NCBI GenBank assembly: GCA_002327445.1
Contig: DCWA01000032.1
Coordinates: forward strand, 62,991 to 126,990
Source of the DNA: Desulfobacteraceae bacterium UBA2174
GTDB lineage: Bacteria > Desulfobacterota > Desulfobacteria > Desulfobacterales > UBA2174
Direction of reading: 5' to 3'
Length of the DNA: 64,000 bases
A program made the position numbers and the translations under genes. The notes under the pieces were generated by a model. It worked only from the letters and a program-made list of their open reading frames with translations. It was not told the DNA's origin and made no database searches. This document shows positions 43,094 to 51,596 of the stretch, in pieces (positions within the stretch are counted from its first letter, which is position 1; every line of letters begins with the position of its first letter).

Positions 43094-43858
43094 ATGATTG
43101 AATCCCTGGTCAAGGCCAACATCCATCTCTATGCCGTGATGCGCAACCTTCCGGACCTGGTGGCCAACGATCCGGTGGCGGCCCGGACCGTGGCCCGGTG
43201 GCGCATCGGCATCCAGTTTGTCGTCTGGCGCGGCCCGGCAGCCACTCTGGCCTTCGACGACGGCACCTGCGTCTTCGAACGCGGCCGCCACGGCAGACCG
43301 GAACTGGTGCTCGGGTTCATCTCCCCCGGTCATTTCAACCGGATGATGGACGGCAAGGGCATTCCCCTCCCGCTCAGGGGCTTCAAGCACCTCGGCTTCA
43401 TGCGCCACGAATTCCCCAGGATCGCCGACCGCCTGGCCTTCTTCCTCAAACCGACCGAGGCCAAGCTCGCCGACTCGCGCTACCAGGCCGTCAACACCCG
43501 CTTGGCCCTGGCCACGGCCGTGTTCGCTGCCCGAGAACTGGCCCTTTTCGATCCTGTCTGCCGCCAGATCGCTGGCCGTATCCGGGATGGTGCGGTCCTG
43601 CTGAACATCCTTCCCGACGGCCCCGCGGCTCATCTGATCTTCTCCGCCGGCGACATTACCGCAGGCCTTGGCGATATCCAGCGTCCCATGGCACGCATCG
43701 ATTTTCGCGACCTGTCCGTCGCCAACGATTTCCTGAATGCCCGACTCGACCTGTTTTCCGCCATTGCCGGCGGTGATGTGGCCATCCGCGGCCTGACGCC
43801 CATGATCACCAACCTCACCCTGATTTTCGACCGCATCCCCGGCTATCTCGGCCGATGA
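43094..43858 (+). CDS. Conserved hypothetical, possible SCP2-like
   Basis: A 254-residue soluble protein. The C-terminal half (GGDVAIRGLTPMITNLTLIFDRIPGYL) and the middle (LVLGFISPGHFNRMMDGKGIPLPLRGF) recall SCP2-type lipid-binding domains, which also read as beta strands followed by a Met/Leu-rich helix; this is a weak by-eye match. ATG 43094 was chosen over the TTG at 43061. It lies 28 bp upstream of the aminotransferase-like gene, so the two may work together. Confidence 0.55.
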   Translation: MIESLVKANIHLYAVMRNLPDLVANDPVAARTVARWRIGIQFVVWRGPAATLAFDDGTCVFERGRHGRPELVLGFISPGHFNRMMDGKGIPLPLRGFKHLGFMRHEFPRIADRLAFFLKPTEAKLADSRYQAVNTRLALATAVFAARELALFDPVCRQIAGRIRDGAVLLNILPDGPAAHLIFSAGDITAGLGDIQRPMARIDFRDLSVANDFLNARLDLFSAIAGGDVAIRGLTPMITNLTLIFDRIPGYLGR

Positions 43859-43886
43859 TCCGTCTCGCGCCCAAGGAGACCGCGAA

Positions 43887-45140
43887 ATGTCAACCTATCG
43901 ATACCCCAAGCGCCAGGAGCTGTTTCGCCGGGCCGCGGGGGTGATTCCCGGCGGTATCTACGGCCATTTCAGCCCGGCCACCCTAGTGCCGCCAAGCGCT
44001 TACCCCTTCTTCACGGCCCGGGCGGAAGGCGCCCGGTTCTGGGACGTGGACGGCAACACATTTATCGACTACATGTGCGCCTACGGTCCGATGGTGATGG
44101 GCTACGGCGCGCCGCATGTGGAAGAAGCGGCCGAGGCCCAGCGCCGCCTGGCCGATTGCACCACAGGGGCCGCCCCCGTGATGGTCGACCTGGCGGAGCT
44201 CCTGGTGGACATGATGCCGGCGGCGGACTGGGCTTTTTTTGCCAAGAACGGCGCCGACGTGGTCAACTTCGCCATCATGATCGCCCGGGATGCCACCGGC
44301 CGCGACAAGATCGTGATGATCGAGGGTGCCTATCACGGCACTACCGGATGGATGCAGGGCCCGGGTCATCACGGCGTCATCGAGGCGGACCAACACCAGG
44401 TCATCCGCATCCCCTGGAACGACGTGCCGGCCTTCGAGGCCGTGCTGGACCGGCATCACGGCGACGTGGCCGCCTTTATCTCGACGCCCTACCACATCCC
44501 GGCCTTCGCCGACAGCCAGATGCCCGCCGAAGGCTATTGGGAAAAAATCCAGGCCCTGTGCCGGCGGCACAACGTGGTGCTCATCGTCGACGACATCCGC
44601 CACGGGTTCCGCCTGGACATGGCCGGCTCCAGTGCCTACTTCGGCTTCAGCCCGGATCTGACCTGCCTGGGCAATGCCATGGCCAACGGGTATCCCATCA
44701 GCGCCCTGGTGGGTTGTGAAGCCCTGAAGAGCACGGCGGCCCGGGTGTTTCACACCGGCAGCTACTGGTTCCAGGCCGTTCCCATGGCCGCCGCAAAAGC
44801 CAACCTGGTCAAGATGGGGGAAATCAACGCCCCTCAGGTGATGCTCACCCGCGGGGCCCTGCTCTTTGATGCCATGGTCAACATCGCCACCACCTACGGC
44901 TATGACCTGAAAGTCAGCGGCGTGCCGTCCATGCCCTACCTGCGCATCGCCGACGACGAAAGTCTCATGCTCCATCAGGACTGGTGCGCCGAGGGCACCC
45001 GGCGCGGCGCCTACTTCACCCCGCACCACAACTGGTTCATTTCGGCGGCCCACACAGACGCGGACATCCAGCAAACGCTGGAAATCGTGGACGAAGCGTT
45101 CAAGGCAATCAAGGGGAAAAACCTACCGATTGAATGCTGA
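43887..45140 (+). CDS. Class III aminotransferase-fold protein lacking the PLP lysine
   Basis: A 417-residue protein built like glutamate-1-semialdehyde aminomutase and other class III enzymes: EGARFWDVDGNTFIDYMCA, AFFAKNGADVVNFAI, HGTTGWM, a cofactor Asp in IVDDIRHGFR, and DLTCLG-N-AMANGYPISAL. In the last block the position of the Schiff-base lysine (family: CLGK or FGK) is Asn263 (codon AAT, 44673-44675), so normal PLP chemistry should fail unless a Lys nearby substitutes. ATG follows AAGGAG. The 3' end (from 44901) is part of a 257-bp tandem duplication; the gene itself is intact. Confidence 0.85.
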   Translation: MSTYRYPKRQELFRRAAGVIPGGIYGHFSPATLVPPSAYPFFTARAEGARFWDVDGNTFIDYMCAYGPMVMGYGAPHVEEAAEAQRRLADCTTGAAPVMVDLAELLVDMMPAADWAFFAKNGADVVNFAIMIARDATGRDKIVMIEGAYHGTTGWMQGPGHHGVIEADQHQVIRIPWNDVPAFEAVLDRHHGDVAAFISTPYHIPAFADSQMPAEGYWEKIQALCRRHNVVLIVDDIRHGFRLDMAGSSAYFGFSPDLTCLGNAMANGYPISALVGCEALKSTAARVFHTGSYWFQAVPMAAAKANLVKMGEINAPQVMLTRGALLFDAMVNIATTYGYDLKVSGVPSMPYLRIADDESLMLHQDWCAEGTRRGAYFTPHHNWFISAAHTDADIQQTLEIVDEAFKAIKGKNLPIEC

Positions 45141-45414
45141 AACCGGACTGTGTTAAATATGACCTGAAAGTCAGCGGCGTGCCGTCCATGCCCTACCTGC
45201 GCATCGCCGACGACGAAAGTCTCATGCTCCATCAGGACTGGTGCGCCGAGGGCACCCGGCGCGGCGCCTACTTCACCCCGCACCACAACTGGTTCATTTC
45301 GGCGGCCCACACAGACGCGGACATCCAGCAAACGCTGGAAATCGTGGACGAAGCGTTCAAGGCAATCAAGGGGAAAAACCTACCGATTGAATGCTGAAAC
45401 CGGACTGTGTTAAA
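44901..45414 (+). repeat. Perfect 257-bp tandem duplication
   Basis: 44901-45157 and 45158-45414 are the same 257 bases with no mismatch that I could find. The unit runs from codon ~339 of the aminotransferase gene through its stop and 17 bp beyond. Because 257 is not a multiple of three, it does not extend the upstream frame. Identity including silent sites means it is very recent, or an assembly artefact. Confidence 0.9.
45158..45397 (+). pseudogene. Duplicated 3' end of the aminotransferase-like gene
   Basis: The second copy encodes residues ~339-417 of the aminotransferase-like protein (YDLKVSGVPSMPYLRI to LPIEC) in an open frame ending TGA 45395-45397, with no proper start or ribosome site. 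Not expected to be functional. Confidence 0.85.
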
Positions 45415-45448
45415 AAGGTTCGCTTCCAAGCAAGAGGAAACCCCCTTG

Positions 45449-46051
45449 GTGGACAATTACGCCCGCATTGTTCGCGACAACCTCGCACGCCTGGACTGGG
45501 TCAACCCGGAACGGATAGCCGTTCGCCTGCCAGCCCGGCCGGTGGCCGACGGCCTCTCCTTTCGCGCTTTCGGGCGCGACTGCCTCCTTTCTGAAAGGGG
45601 GATTCTTCTCGACGGCCGGCCCGAACAGGGCCCGGTGGGCATCTTGATCAGCCTCTACGCGATTCACTGCGCTCCGGAACCGCCCGCCGCGGCTCCCTTC
45701 AAGGCCTTCAAGGAGCTACCCGGCAGCCTGCCTTATGTCGGCGCTTTCGCCAACCGTGCCGAAGCGGTTCTCACGGCCTACATAGACCGACTCATCAGCA
45801 GCCTCGACGTCGTCAAGAAGACATTGGACGGCGCCGATCCGCCGGCGGACCTGCCTGGCGATGCTTCCGTGGTTCTGTGGCCCTTGCCCAAGATCGCCCT
45901 CTGCTATCTCCTGTATCGCAGCGACGCGGATTTCCCTGCGGCGGCCACCTGCCTCTTCGGCGCCAATGTCGAGCACTTCCTGCCCACCGACGCCTTGGCC
46001 GACGTGGGCGAGTACACTTCCCGGCGCCTGGTGGAGCTGATTGGTGGCTGA
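45449..46051 (+). CDS. DUF3786-domain protein
   Basis: A ~200-residue soluble protein matching the DUF3786 family of anaerobes (DNYARIVRDNLARLDW at the start, then GILISLYAIHCAP, FKELPGSLPYVGAFANRAE, and WPLPKIALCYLLYRSDADFPA). Start is either GTG 45449 or TTG 45446, both after AGAGGA at 45433-45438; an upstream GTG at 45407 is inside the duplication. Before the duplication it would have sat close behind the aminotransferase-like gene. Role unknown; some members neighbour metal- or corrinoid-enzyme genes. Confidence 0.75.
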   Translation: MDNYARIVRDNLARLDWVNPERIAVRLPARPVADGLSFRAFGRDCLLSERGILLDGRPEQGPVGILISLYAIHCAPEPPAAAPFKAFKELPGSLPYVGAFANRAEAVLTAYIDRLISSLDVVKKTLDGADPPADLPGDASVVLWPLPKIALCYLLYRSDADFPAAATCLFGANVEHFLPTDALADVGEYTSRRLVELIGG

Positions 46052-46082
46052 ACCGCATGGCAACCGCTCGATGACACCCGTC

Positions 46083-46146
46083 GGATCCGTCCGACCGGTC
46101 ATAACCTTCGGACCCGTCCAACTGGTCGCACTTGTCGGACGGATCC
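46083..46146. repeat. GTCCGAC-type repeat with 13-bp inverted ends
   Basis: GGATCCGTCCGAC (46083-46095) and its exact inverse GTCGGACGGATCC (46134-46146) enclose near-repeats of CCGTCCxACxGGTC. It lies between the DUF3786 and methyltransferase genes and could fold into a hairpin, but has no T-run. Confidence 0.7.
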
Positions 46147-46179
46147 AACATCTTCTGAAGTGATTTGGCGGAGGAAGGC

Positions 46180-47367
46180 TTGAATCAATTTGAAACGCTC
46201 CCCTCTTTTCAGACCCGCCACCAGATTTTCTGGGGCGATGCCGCCGACCTGTCTCCGGTCGCCGACGCCACCATCGACCTGGTGGTCACCTCGCCGCCCT
46301 ACCCCATGATCGAGATGTGGGACTCGATTTTCAAGGATCAATCCGCCGAGGCGGCCCGGGCCCTGAAGCAAGGCCGGCCCATGGCGGCCTTCGAAGCCAT
46401 GCACCAGGTGCTGGACCGGGTGTGGCGGGCCCTGTGGCGGGTGATGCGCCCCGGGGCCATCGCCTGCATCAACATCGGCGACGCGGTGCGCACCATCGGC
46501 GGTCTCTTCACCCTCTATCCCAACCACGCCCGGATCCACTCGGCCCTGCTGGCCATCGGCTTCAACCCGCTGCCGGCGGTGATCTGGCGCAAGCAGACCA
46601 ACGCCCCCAACAAGTTCATGGGCTCCGGCATGCTGCCGGCCGGCGCCTACGTCACCTTGGAGCACGAGTTCGTCCTGGTGGCGCGCAAGGGGGACAAGCG
46701 GGATTTTTCATCGGCTTCCGGCAAGCAGCGGCGCCACGAGAGCGCCTATTTCTGGGAGGAGCGCAACCAGTGGTTTTCCGACGTCTGGTTCGACCTCAAG
46801 GGAAGCCGCCAGAAGCTGTCCAAATCCGAGCGCCACCGCAGCGGCGCCTTTCCCGTCGAGCTGGCCTACCGGCTGATCAACATGTACGCCCTGCGCGGGG
46901 ATACGGTGCTGGATCCGTTTCTCGGGACGGGATCGACGATGATCGCCGCCATGGCCGCCGGGCGCCACATCATCGGGGTGGAAATCGATGGCAGTCTAAA
47001 GCGCACCATCCAGGCGGGCATCGATGAAATGATTCCCTGGGCCAACCAGCGCATCGACCAGCGCCTGACGGACCACCAGGCTTTCGTCGCCGGGCGCGAA
47101 CAAACCCATGGCCCCCTGCGCCATCGAAATGCCCATTACGGATTCCCGGTGGTCACCGGCCAGGAACGCCAGCTTCGGTTTTACCGGCCTGTGGCGGTGC
47201 GGAACCTGGATAAAGACGCCTTCGGCGTGGACTACGAGGCGGACAATGCGCAGAACACCAGTTCCGATGCGCCGGCCCTTCCAAATGAGGTTGCTCGACG
47301 CAGATCCGCCAAACCCGTGGCAGCGCAGGCGCCATCCAGGGGCCAGTCAACGCTGCCGGGTTTTTAG
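46180..47367 (+). CDS. Site-specific DNA methyltransferase (N4/N6, TSPPYP type)
   Basis: A 395-residue amino-methyltransferase. Motif IV is TSPPYP (residues 37-42) and motif I is the FxGxG-type DPFLGTGST (from residue 245), so the order IV before I indicates the beta class; TSPPYP is more common in N4-cytosine enzymes, but N6-adenine is possible. The last ~100 residues, rich in Gln/Arg/Asp, have no recognised motif. TTG 46180 follows GGAGG by 5 bp; an upstream TTG at 46165 is weaker. No endonuclease gene is beside it, so it is an orphan or its partner is lost. Confidence 0.88.
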   Translation: MNQFETLPSFQTRHQIFWGDAADLSPVADATIDLVVTSPPYPMIEMWDSIFKDQSAEAARALKQGRPMAAFEAMHQVLDRVWRALWRVMRPGAIACINIGDAVRTIGGLFTLYPNHARIHSALLAIGFNPLPAVIWRKQTNAPNKFMGSGMLPAGAYVTLEHEFVLVARKGDKRDFSSASGKQRRHESAYFWEERNQWFSDVWFDLKGSRQKLSKSERHRSGAFPVELAYRLINMYALRGDTVLDPFLGTGSTMIAAMAAGRHIIGVEIDGSLKRTIQAGIDEMIPWANQRIDQRLTDHQAFVAGREQTHGPLRHRNAHYGFPVVTGQERQLRFYRPVAVRNLDKDAFGVDYEADNAQNTSSDAPALPNEVARRRSAKPVAAQAPSRGQSTLPGF

Positions 47368-47399
47368 CGGATTCTTAGAGAAATTCAACCGCACCACTT

Positions 47400-47500
47400 T
47401 CAGCGCCCCATCGCCAGACGCAGTCTCGCCTCGATCCGGGACAGTTTCTCCTCGGACAGGGTGCCGATGGCTTCTCGGATGCTGCGCTTGTCCACCGAAA
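47400..47500 (-). pseudogene. Remnant of a MazF/PemK-like toxin C-terminus
   Basis: On the minus strand, 33 codons before TGA (47400-47402) read FSVDKRSIREAIGTLSEEKL and on to RLAMGR, which resembles the C-terminal end of MazF/PemK toxins (TVDKxRI.....GxLSEExLxRVxxALR). Upstream in that frame a stop (TAA) occurs within four codons and no start or toxin core is present. It is a decayed fragment between the methyltransferase and carB genes. Confidence 0.5.
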
Positions 47501-47588
47501 ATCCTCTTTACTTTTGAGCCCGCCTCATATTTATTGCCCACGACTTGCGCGAACCCCACCTCAGATCAACCGGCACAAAGGAGTTGCC

Positions 47589-50500
47589 ATGCCACGACGC
47601 GACGACATCCACAAGATCCTGATCATCGGCTCCGGGCCCATCATCATCGGCCAGGCCTGTGAATTCGACTACTCGGGCACCCAGGCCTGCAAGGCCCTGC
47701 GCTCCCTGGGCTACGAGGTGGTCCTGGTCAACTCGAACCCGGCCACCATCATGACCGATCCGGGCACGGCCGACGCCACCTACATCGAGCCGCTCAACGT
47801 CAAGGTGCTCACCGAAATCATCGCCTCCGAGCGGCCCGACGCCCTGCTGCCCAACCTCGGCGGCCAGAGCGGCCTGAACCTTTCGGCCGAACTTAACCGC
47901 GCCGGTGTTCTGGAACAGTACGGAGTCAAGATCATCGGGGTCAACGTGGACGCCATCGAACGCGGCGAGGACCGCCTGGCTTTCAAACGGACCATGGAGC
48001 GCCTGGGCATCGCGATGCCGGCCAGCGAGACGGTCACCACCGTAGAAGACGCCGAGCGAGTGGCTGAGGGGCTTGGTTATCCGGTGGTGATTCGCCCGGC
48101 CTATACCATGGGCGGCACCGGCGGCGGTCTGGTGTACAACGTGGAAGAGCTGCGCCTGATCTGCTCCCGGGGCCTCGCCGCCAGCTTGGTGGGCCAGGTG
48201 CTGGTGGAGGAGTCCGTCACGGGCTGGGAGGAACTCGAGCTGGAAGTGGTGCGTGACGCCAAGAACCAGATGATCACGGTCTGCTTCATCGAAAACGTGG
48301 ATGCCATGGGGGTTCACACCGGGGACAGCTTCTGCACCGCCCCGATGCTCACCATCGCCCCGGAACTGCAGCAGCGGCTGCAACGTTATTCATATGCCAT
48401 CGTGGAGGCCATCGAGGTCGTCGGCGGCACCAACATCCAGTTCGCCCACGATCCGGCCACCGACCGGGTGGTGGTCATCGAGATCAACCCCCGCACCTCG
48501 CGTTCCTCGGCTCTGGCCTCCAAGGCCACCGGGTTTCCCATCGCCCGGGTCTCGGCCCTGTTGGCCGGGGGCTTGACCCTGGACGAAATTCCCTATTGGC
48601 GGGACGGCACCCTGGAAAAATACACGCCCTCTGGAGATTACGTGGTGGTCAAGTTCGCCCGCTGGGCCTTCGAGAAATTCAAGGGGATCCAGGACCAGCT
48701 TGGCACCCAGATGCGGGCCGTGGGCGAGGTGATGAGCATCGGGCGTACCTACAAGGAAGCGCTGCAAAAGGCGATCCGGAGCCTGGAAACCGGCCGCTAC
48801 GGCCTGGGTTTCGCCAAGAACTTCCACCGGCTTTCCCTGGACAAACTGCTTCACCTGCTGCGCACCCCCACCAGCGAACGCCACTTCCAGATCTACGAAG
48901 CCCTGCGCCAGGGGGCTACCGTGGAGGAGCTGCACCGGCTCACCCACATCCAATCATGGTTCATCCAACAGATGAAGGAATTGGTTGATCTTGAAATTGA
49001 AATAATGACTTACAAAGGGAAGAGCCTACCAGACGACCTGCTTCTGCGCGCCAAGCGGGACGGGTTTGCCGACCGCTACCTGGCCAACCTGCTCGGGACG
49101 ACCGAAATCGAGATCCGCCGCCGCCGCCTCGACCTGGGGCTGGCCGAGGCCTGGGAGCCCGTGCCGGTGTCGGGAGTGGAAAACGCCGCCTACTACTACT
49201 CGACCTACAATGCCGCCGATCGCGTGCCGGTGAGCGACCGCAAGAAGATCATGGTCCTGGGGGGAGGCCCCAATCGCATCGGCCAGGGGATAGAATTCGA
49301 CTACTGCTGCGTCCACGCCGCCATTGCCATCCGCGAGGCCGGCTACGAGTCGATCATGGTCAACTGCAATCCCGAGACCGTCTCCACCGACTACGACACC
49401 AGCGACAAGCTCTACTTCGAACCCCTGACCGTCGAAGACGTGCTCTCCATCTACGAGAAGGAAAAACCCGAAGGCGTCATCGTCCAGTTCGGCGGGCAAA
49501 CCCCGCTGAACATCGCCAACGAGCTGGCCGCCGCCGGCGTCCGGGTCCTCGGCACCACCCCGGACACCATCGACCTGGCCGAGGACCGGGACCGCTTCCG
49601 GGTCATCATGCGCGACCTGGGCATCCCCCAGCCGGAATCGGGCATGGCCAGCAACCTGGACGAGGCCCGGCGCATCGCCTCCCGGATCGGCTACCCGCTG
49701 ATGGTGCGGCCCTCCTATGTCCTCGGCGGCCGGGGCATGGAAGTGGTCCAGGACGAGCAGATGCTCGAGGCCTACGTGGAAGCCGCGGTGGAGCTGTCGC
49801 CGGAGCGGCCGATTCTCATCGATAAGTTTCTCGACAACGCCATCGAGGCCGAGGCCGATGCCATCGCCGACGGCTCCGATGCCTTCGTGCCGGCGGTGAT
49901 GGAGCACATCGAGCTGGCCGGGATCCACTCGGGGGACTCGGCCTGCGTGATCCCGCCGGTGAGCATCGCCCCCAAGCATATCGACACCATCGTCGAGTAC
50001 ACCCGCAAGATCGCCGTGGCCCTCAACGTGGTGGGGCTGATGAACATCCAGTACGCCATCTTCGAGAACACGGTCTACGTGCTGGAGGCCAACCCGCGGG
50101 CCTCGCGCACCGTACCCCTGGTGTCCAAGGTCTGCAATGTCTCTATGGCCAAACTGGCCACCCAGATCATGCTCGGCGCCCGCCTGGCCGATTTGAACCT
50201 CAGCCGCCGGACCATCCATCATTACGGGGTCAAGGAAGCGGTGTTTCCCTTCAACATGTTCCCCGAAGTCGATCCGGTCCTTGGGCCCGAGATGCGGAGT
50301 ACCGGCGAGGTGCTGGGGTTGTCCCACGACTACGGCCGCGCCTTCTTCAAGGCCCAGGAGGCCACCCAGTCCGTTTTGCCCTTGGAGGGCACCGTGTTGT
50401 TCACCATCGCCGATCGAGACAAGAAGGCGGCCATCGAGCCGGCCCGCCTCTTCCGCGAGCTCGGCTTCCGCCTCATGGCCACCGACGGCACCCATGCCTT

Positions 50501-50789
50501 CCTGAAGGAGCAGGGCATCGAGACCATCCCGGCACGCAAGCTCGGCTACGGCCGGCCCAACCTGGTGGATGCCATCAAGAACGGCGAGGTTCAACTGCTG
50601 GTCAACACCCCCAGCGGCCGGCGCAGCGCCGAGGACAGCTCTCAGGTCCGCCGGGCCGCGGTGAAGCACAAGGTGCCTTACATCACCACCACGGCCGCCG
50701 CCATCGCCGCCGCCAAGGGCATCGCCGCGCGCCGTTCGGGTGCGCCCAAGGTCAAGAGCCTTCAGGCGTACCACAAGGAGATCCACTGA
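47589..50789 (+). CDS. carB: Carbamoyl-phosphate synthase large subunit
   Basis: Makes carbamoyl phosphate from bicarbonate, ammonia (from CarA) and two ATP, for pyrimidine and arginine synthesis. The 1066-residue product has two tandem ATP-grasp halves (KILIIGSGPIIIGQACEFDYSG at the N-terminus; the repeat begins MVLGGGPNRIGQGIEFDY near residue 560), each with ATP-binding blocks, an oligomerisation region between, and a C-terminal MGS domain (residues ~935-1066). ATG 47589 follows AAAGGAG. carA is not in the window. Confidence 0.97.
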   Translation: MPRRDDIHKILIIGSGPIIIGQACEFDYSGTQACKALRSLGYEVVLVNSNPATIMTDPGTADATYIEPLNVKVLTEIIASERPDALLPNLGGQSGLNLSAELNRAGVLEQYGVKIIGVNVDAIERGEDRLAFKRTMERLGIAMPASETVTTVEDAERVAEGLGYPVVIRPAYTMGGTGGGLVYNVEELRLICSRGLAASLVGQVLVEESVTGWEELELEVVRDAKNQMITVCFIENVDAMGVHTGDSFCTAPMLTIAPELQQRLQRYSYAIVEAIEVVGGTNIQFAHDPATDRVVVIEINPRTSRSSALASKATGFPIARVSALLAGGLTLDEIPYWRDGTLEKYTPSGDYVVVKFARWAFEKFKGIQDQLGTQMRAVGEVMSIGRTYKEALQKAIRSLETGRYGLGFAKNFHRLSLDKLLHLLRTPTSERHFQIYEALRQGATVEELHRLTHIQSWFIQQMKELVDLEIEIMTYKGKSLPDDLLLRAKRDGFADRYLANLLGTTEIEIRRRRLDLGLAEAWEPVPVSGVENAAYYYSTYNAADRVPVSDRKKIMVLGGGPNRIGQGIEFDYCCVHAAIAIREAGYESIMVNCNPETVSTDYDTSDKLYFEPLTVEDVLSIYEKEKPEGVIVQFGGQTPLNIANELAAAGVRVLGTTPDTIDLAEDRDRFRVIMRDLGIPQPESGMASNLDEARRIASRIGYPLMVRPSYVLGGRGMEVVQDEQMLEAYVEAAVELSPERPILIDKFLDNAIEAEADAIADGSDAFVPAVMEHIELAGIHSGDSACVIPPVSIAPKHIDTIVEYTRKIAVALNVVGLMNIQYAIFENTVYVLEANPRASRTVPLVSKVCNVSMAKLATQIMLGARLADLNLSRRTIHHYGVKEAVFPFNMFPEVDPVLGPEMRSTGEVLGLSHDYGRAFFKAQEATQSVLPLEGTVLFTIADRDKKAAIEPARLFRELGFRLMATDGTHAFLKEQGIETIPARKLGYGRPNLVDAIKNGEVQLLVNTPSGRRSAEDSSQVRRAAVKHKVPYITTTAAAIAAAKGIAARRSGAPKVKSLQAYHKEIH

Positions 50790-50800
50790 CACCAGTTTCC

Positions 50801-50876
50801 CTGTCATCCCGAGGCGCGCAGCGCCGAGGGATCTCCAGGAGAGGGCAGGATTCCCCACCGCGTCCGCGATGACGCC
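50801..50876. repeat. CTGTCATCCCGAGG-type intergenic repeat
   Basis: The stretch after carB starts CTGTCATCCCGAGGCGCGCAG and runs on through GCCGAGGGATCT and GGATTCCCCACCGCGTCCGCG to GATGAC. This wording is a widespread bacterial palindromic-type intergenic repeat; its ends GTCATC / GATGAC are complementary. Confidence 0.6.
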
Positions 50877-50903
50877 AAGGCACCTTGAACACAGACGAGG
50901 ATC

Positions 50904-51578
50904 ATGGACGGGCACGACCCAAGGATGGATTTTCCCCCGGTCGACCACGCTCTCGACAACGGGCTGTTGGCCGTGGGGGGCGATCTCAACGTACCGCGGC
51001 TGCTCGCCGCTTACCGCCGGGGGATCTTCCCCTGGTACGGTCCCGGAGACCCGATCCTCTGGTGGTCGCCGGACCCGCGCCTGGTCCTCCTGCCGCAGTG
51101 GCTGCACGTGCCGCGGTCGCTGCGGCGGGTGTTGAACCAGGACCGCTTCACCTTCAGCCTGGACCGGGATTTCGAGACGGTGATCCGGGGTTGCGCCGAG
51201 GCCCGCCGCGGCGATGGCACCTGGCTGGTGCCGGAGATGATCGCGGCCTACATCGATCTGCACCGGGCCGGCTACGCCCACTCCATGGAGGTTTGGCGGG
51301 AGGAGCGCCTGGCGGGGGGAGTCTACGGGGTGGCCCTGGGCAATTGCTTTTTCGGCGAATCGATGTTCACCCGGGTCTCCGAAGCCGGCAAGGCCGGTTT
51401 GGTGAAACTGGTGGGCTGGCTGGCGGACCGAGGCTTCGATTTGATCGACTGCCAGGTGACCACCGAGCACCTGCTGCGCTTCGGTGCCCGTGAAATCCGC
51501 CGTGGCGCGTTTCTGGAGCGTCTGGCGCACGCGCTTCACGCTCCGGACAGAGTGGGCAGATGGGAATTTCAGCCTTGA
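50904..51578 (+). CDS. aat: Leucyl/phenylalanyl-tRNA-protein transferase
   Basis: Adds Leu or Phe to N-terminal Arg or Lys of proteins, marking them for ClpAP. The 224-residue product has DNGLLAVGGDLNVPRLLAAYRRGIFPW, WWSPDPRLVL, GGVYGVALGNCFFGESMF and LIDCQVTTEHLLRFGAREI, all diagnostic. ATG 50904 follows GAGGATC weakly. Length is normal. Confidence 0.96.
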   Translation: MDGHDPRMDFPPVDHALDNGLLAVGGDLNVPRLLAAYRRGIFPWYGPGDPILWWSPDPRLVLLPQWLHVPRSLRRVLNQDRFTFSLDRDFETVIRGCAEARRGDGTWLVPEMIAAYIDLHRAGYAHSMEVWREERLAGGVYGVALGNCFFGESMFTRVSEAGKAGLVKLVGWLADRGFDLIDCQVTTEHLLRFGAREIRRGAFLERLAHALHAPDRVGRWEFQP

Positions 51579-51596
51579 GATTTCAAATCTGGCATC

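Noticed and set aside
45134..45397. 87-codon protein encoded by the duplicated segment
   Set aside because: It begins in duplicated intergenic sequence without a ribosome site; it is the copied 3' end of the aminotransferase-like gene.
49026..51539. 837-codon minus-strand frame over carB and aat
   Set aside because: Antisense shadow crossing two well-supported genes on the other strand.
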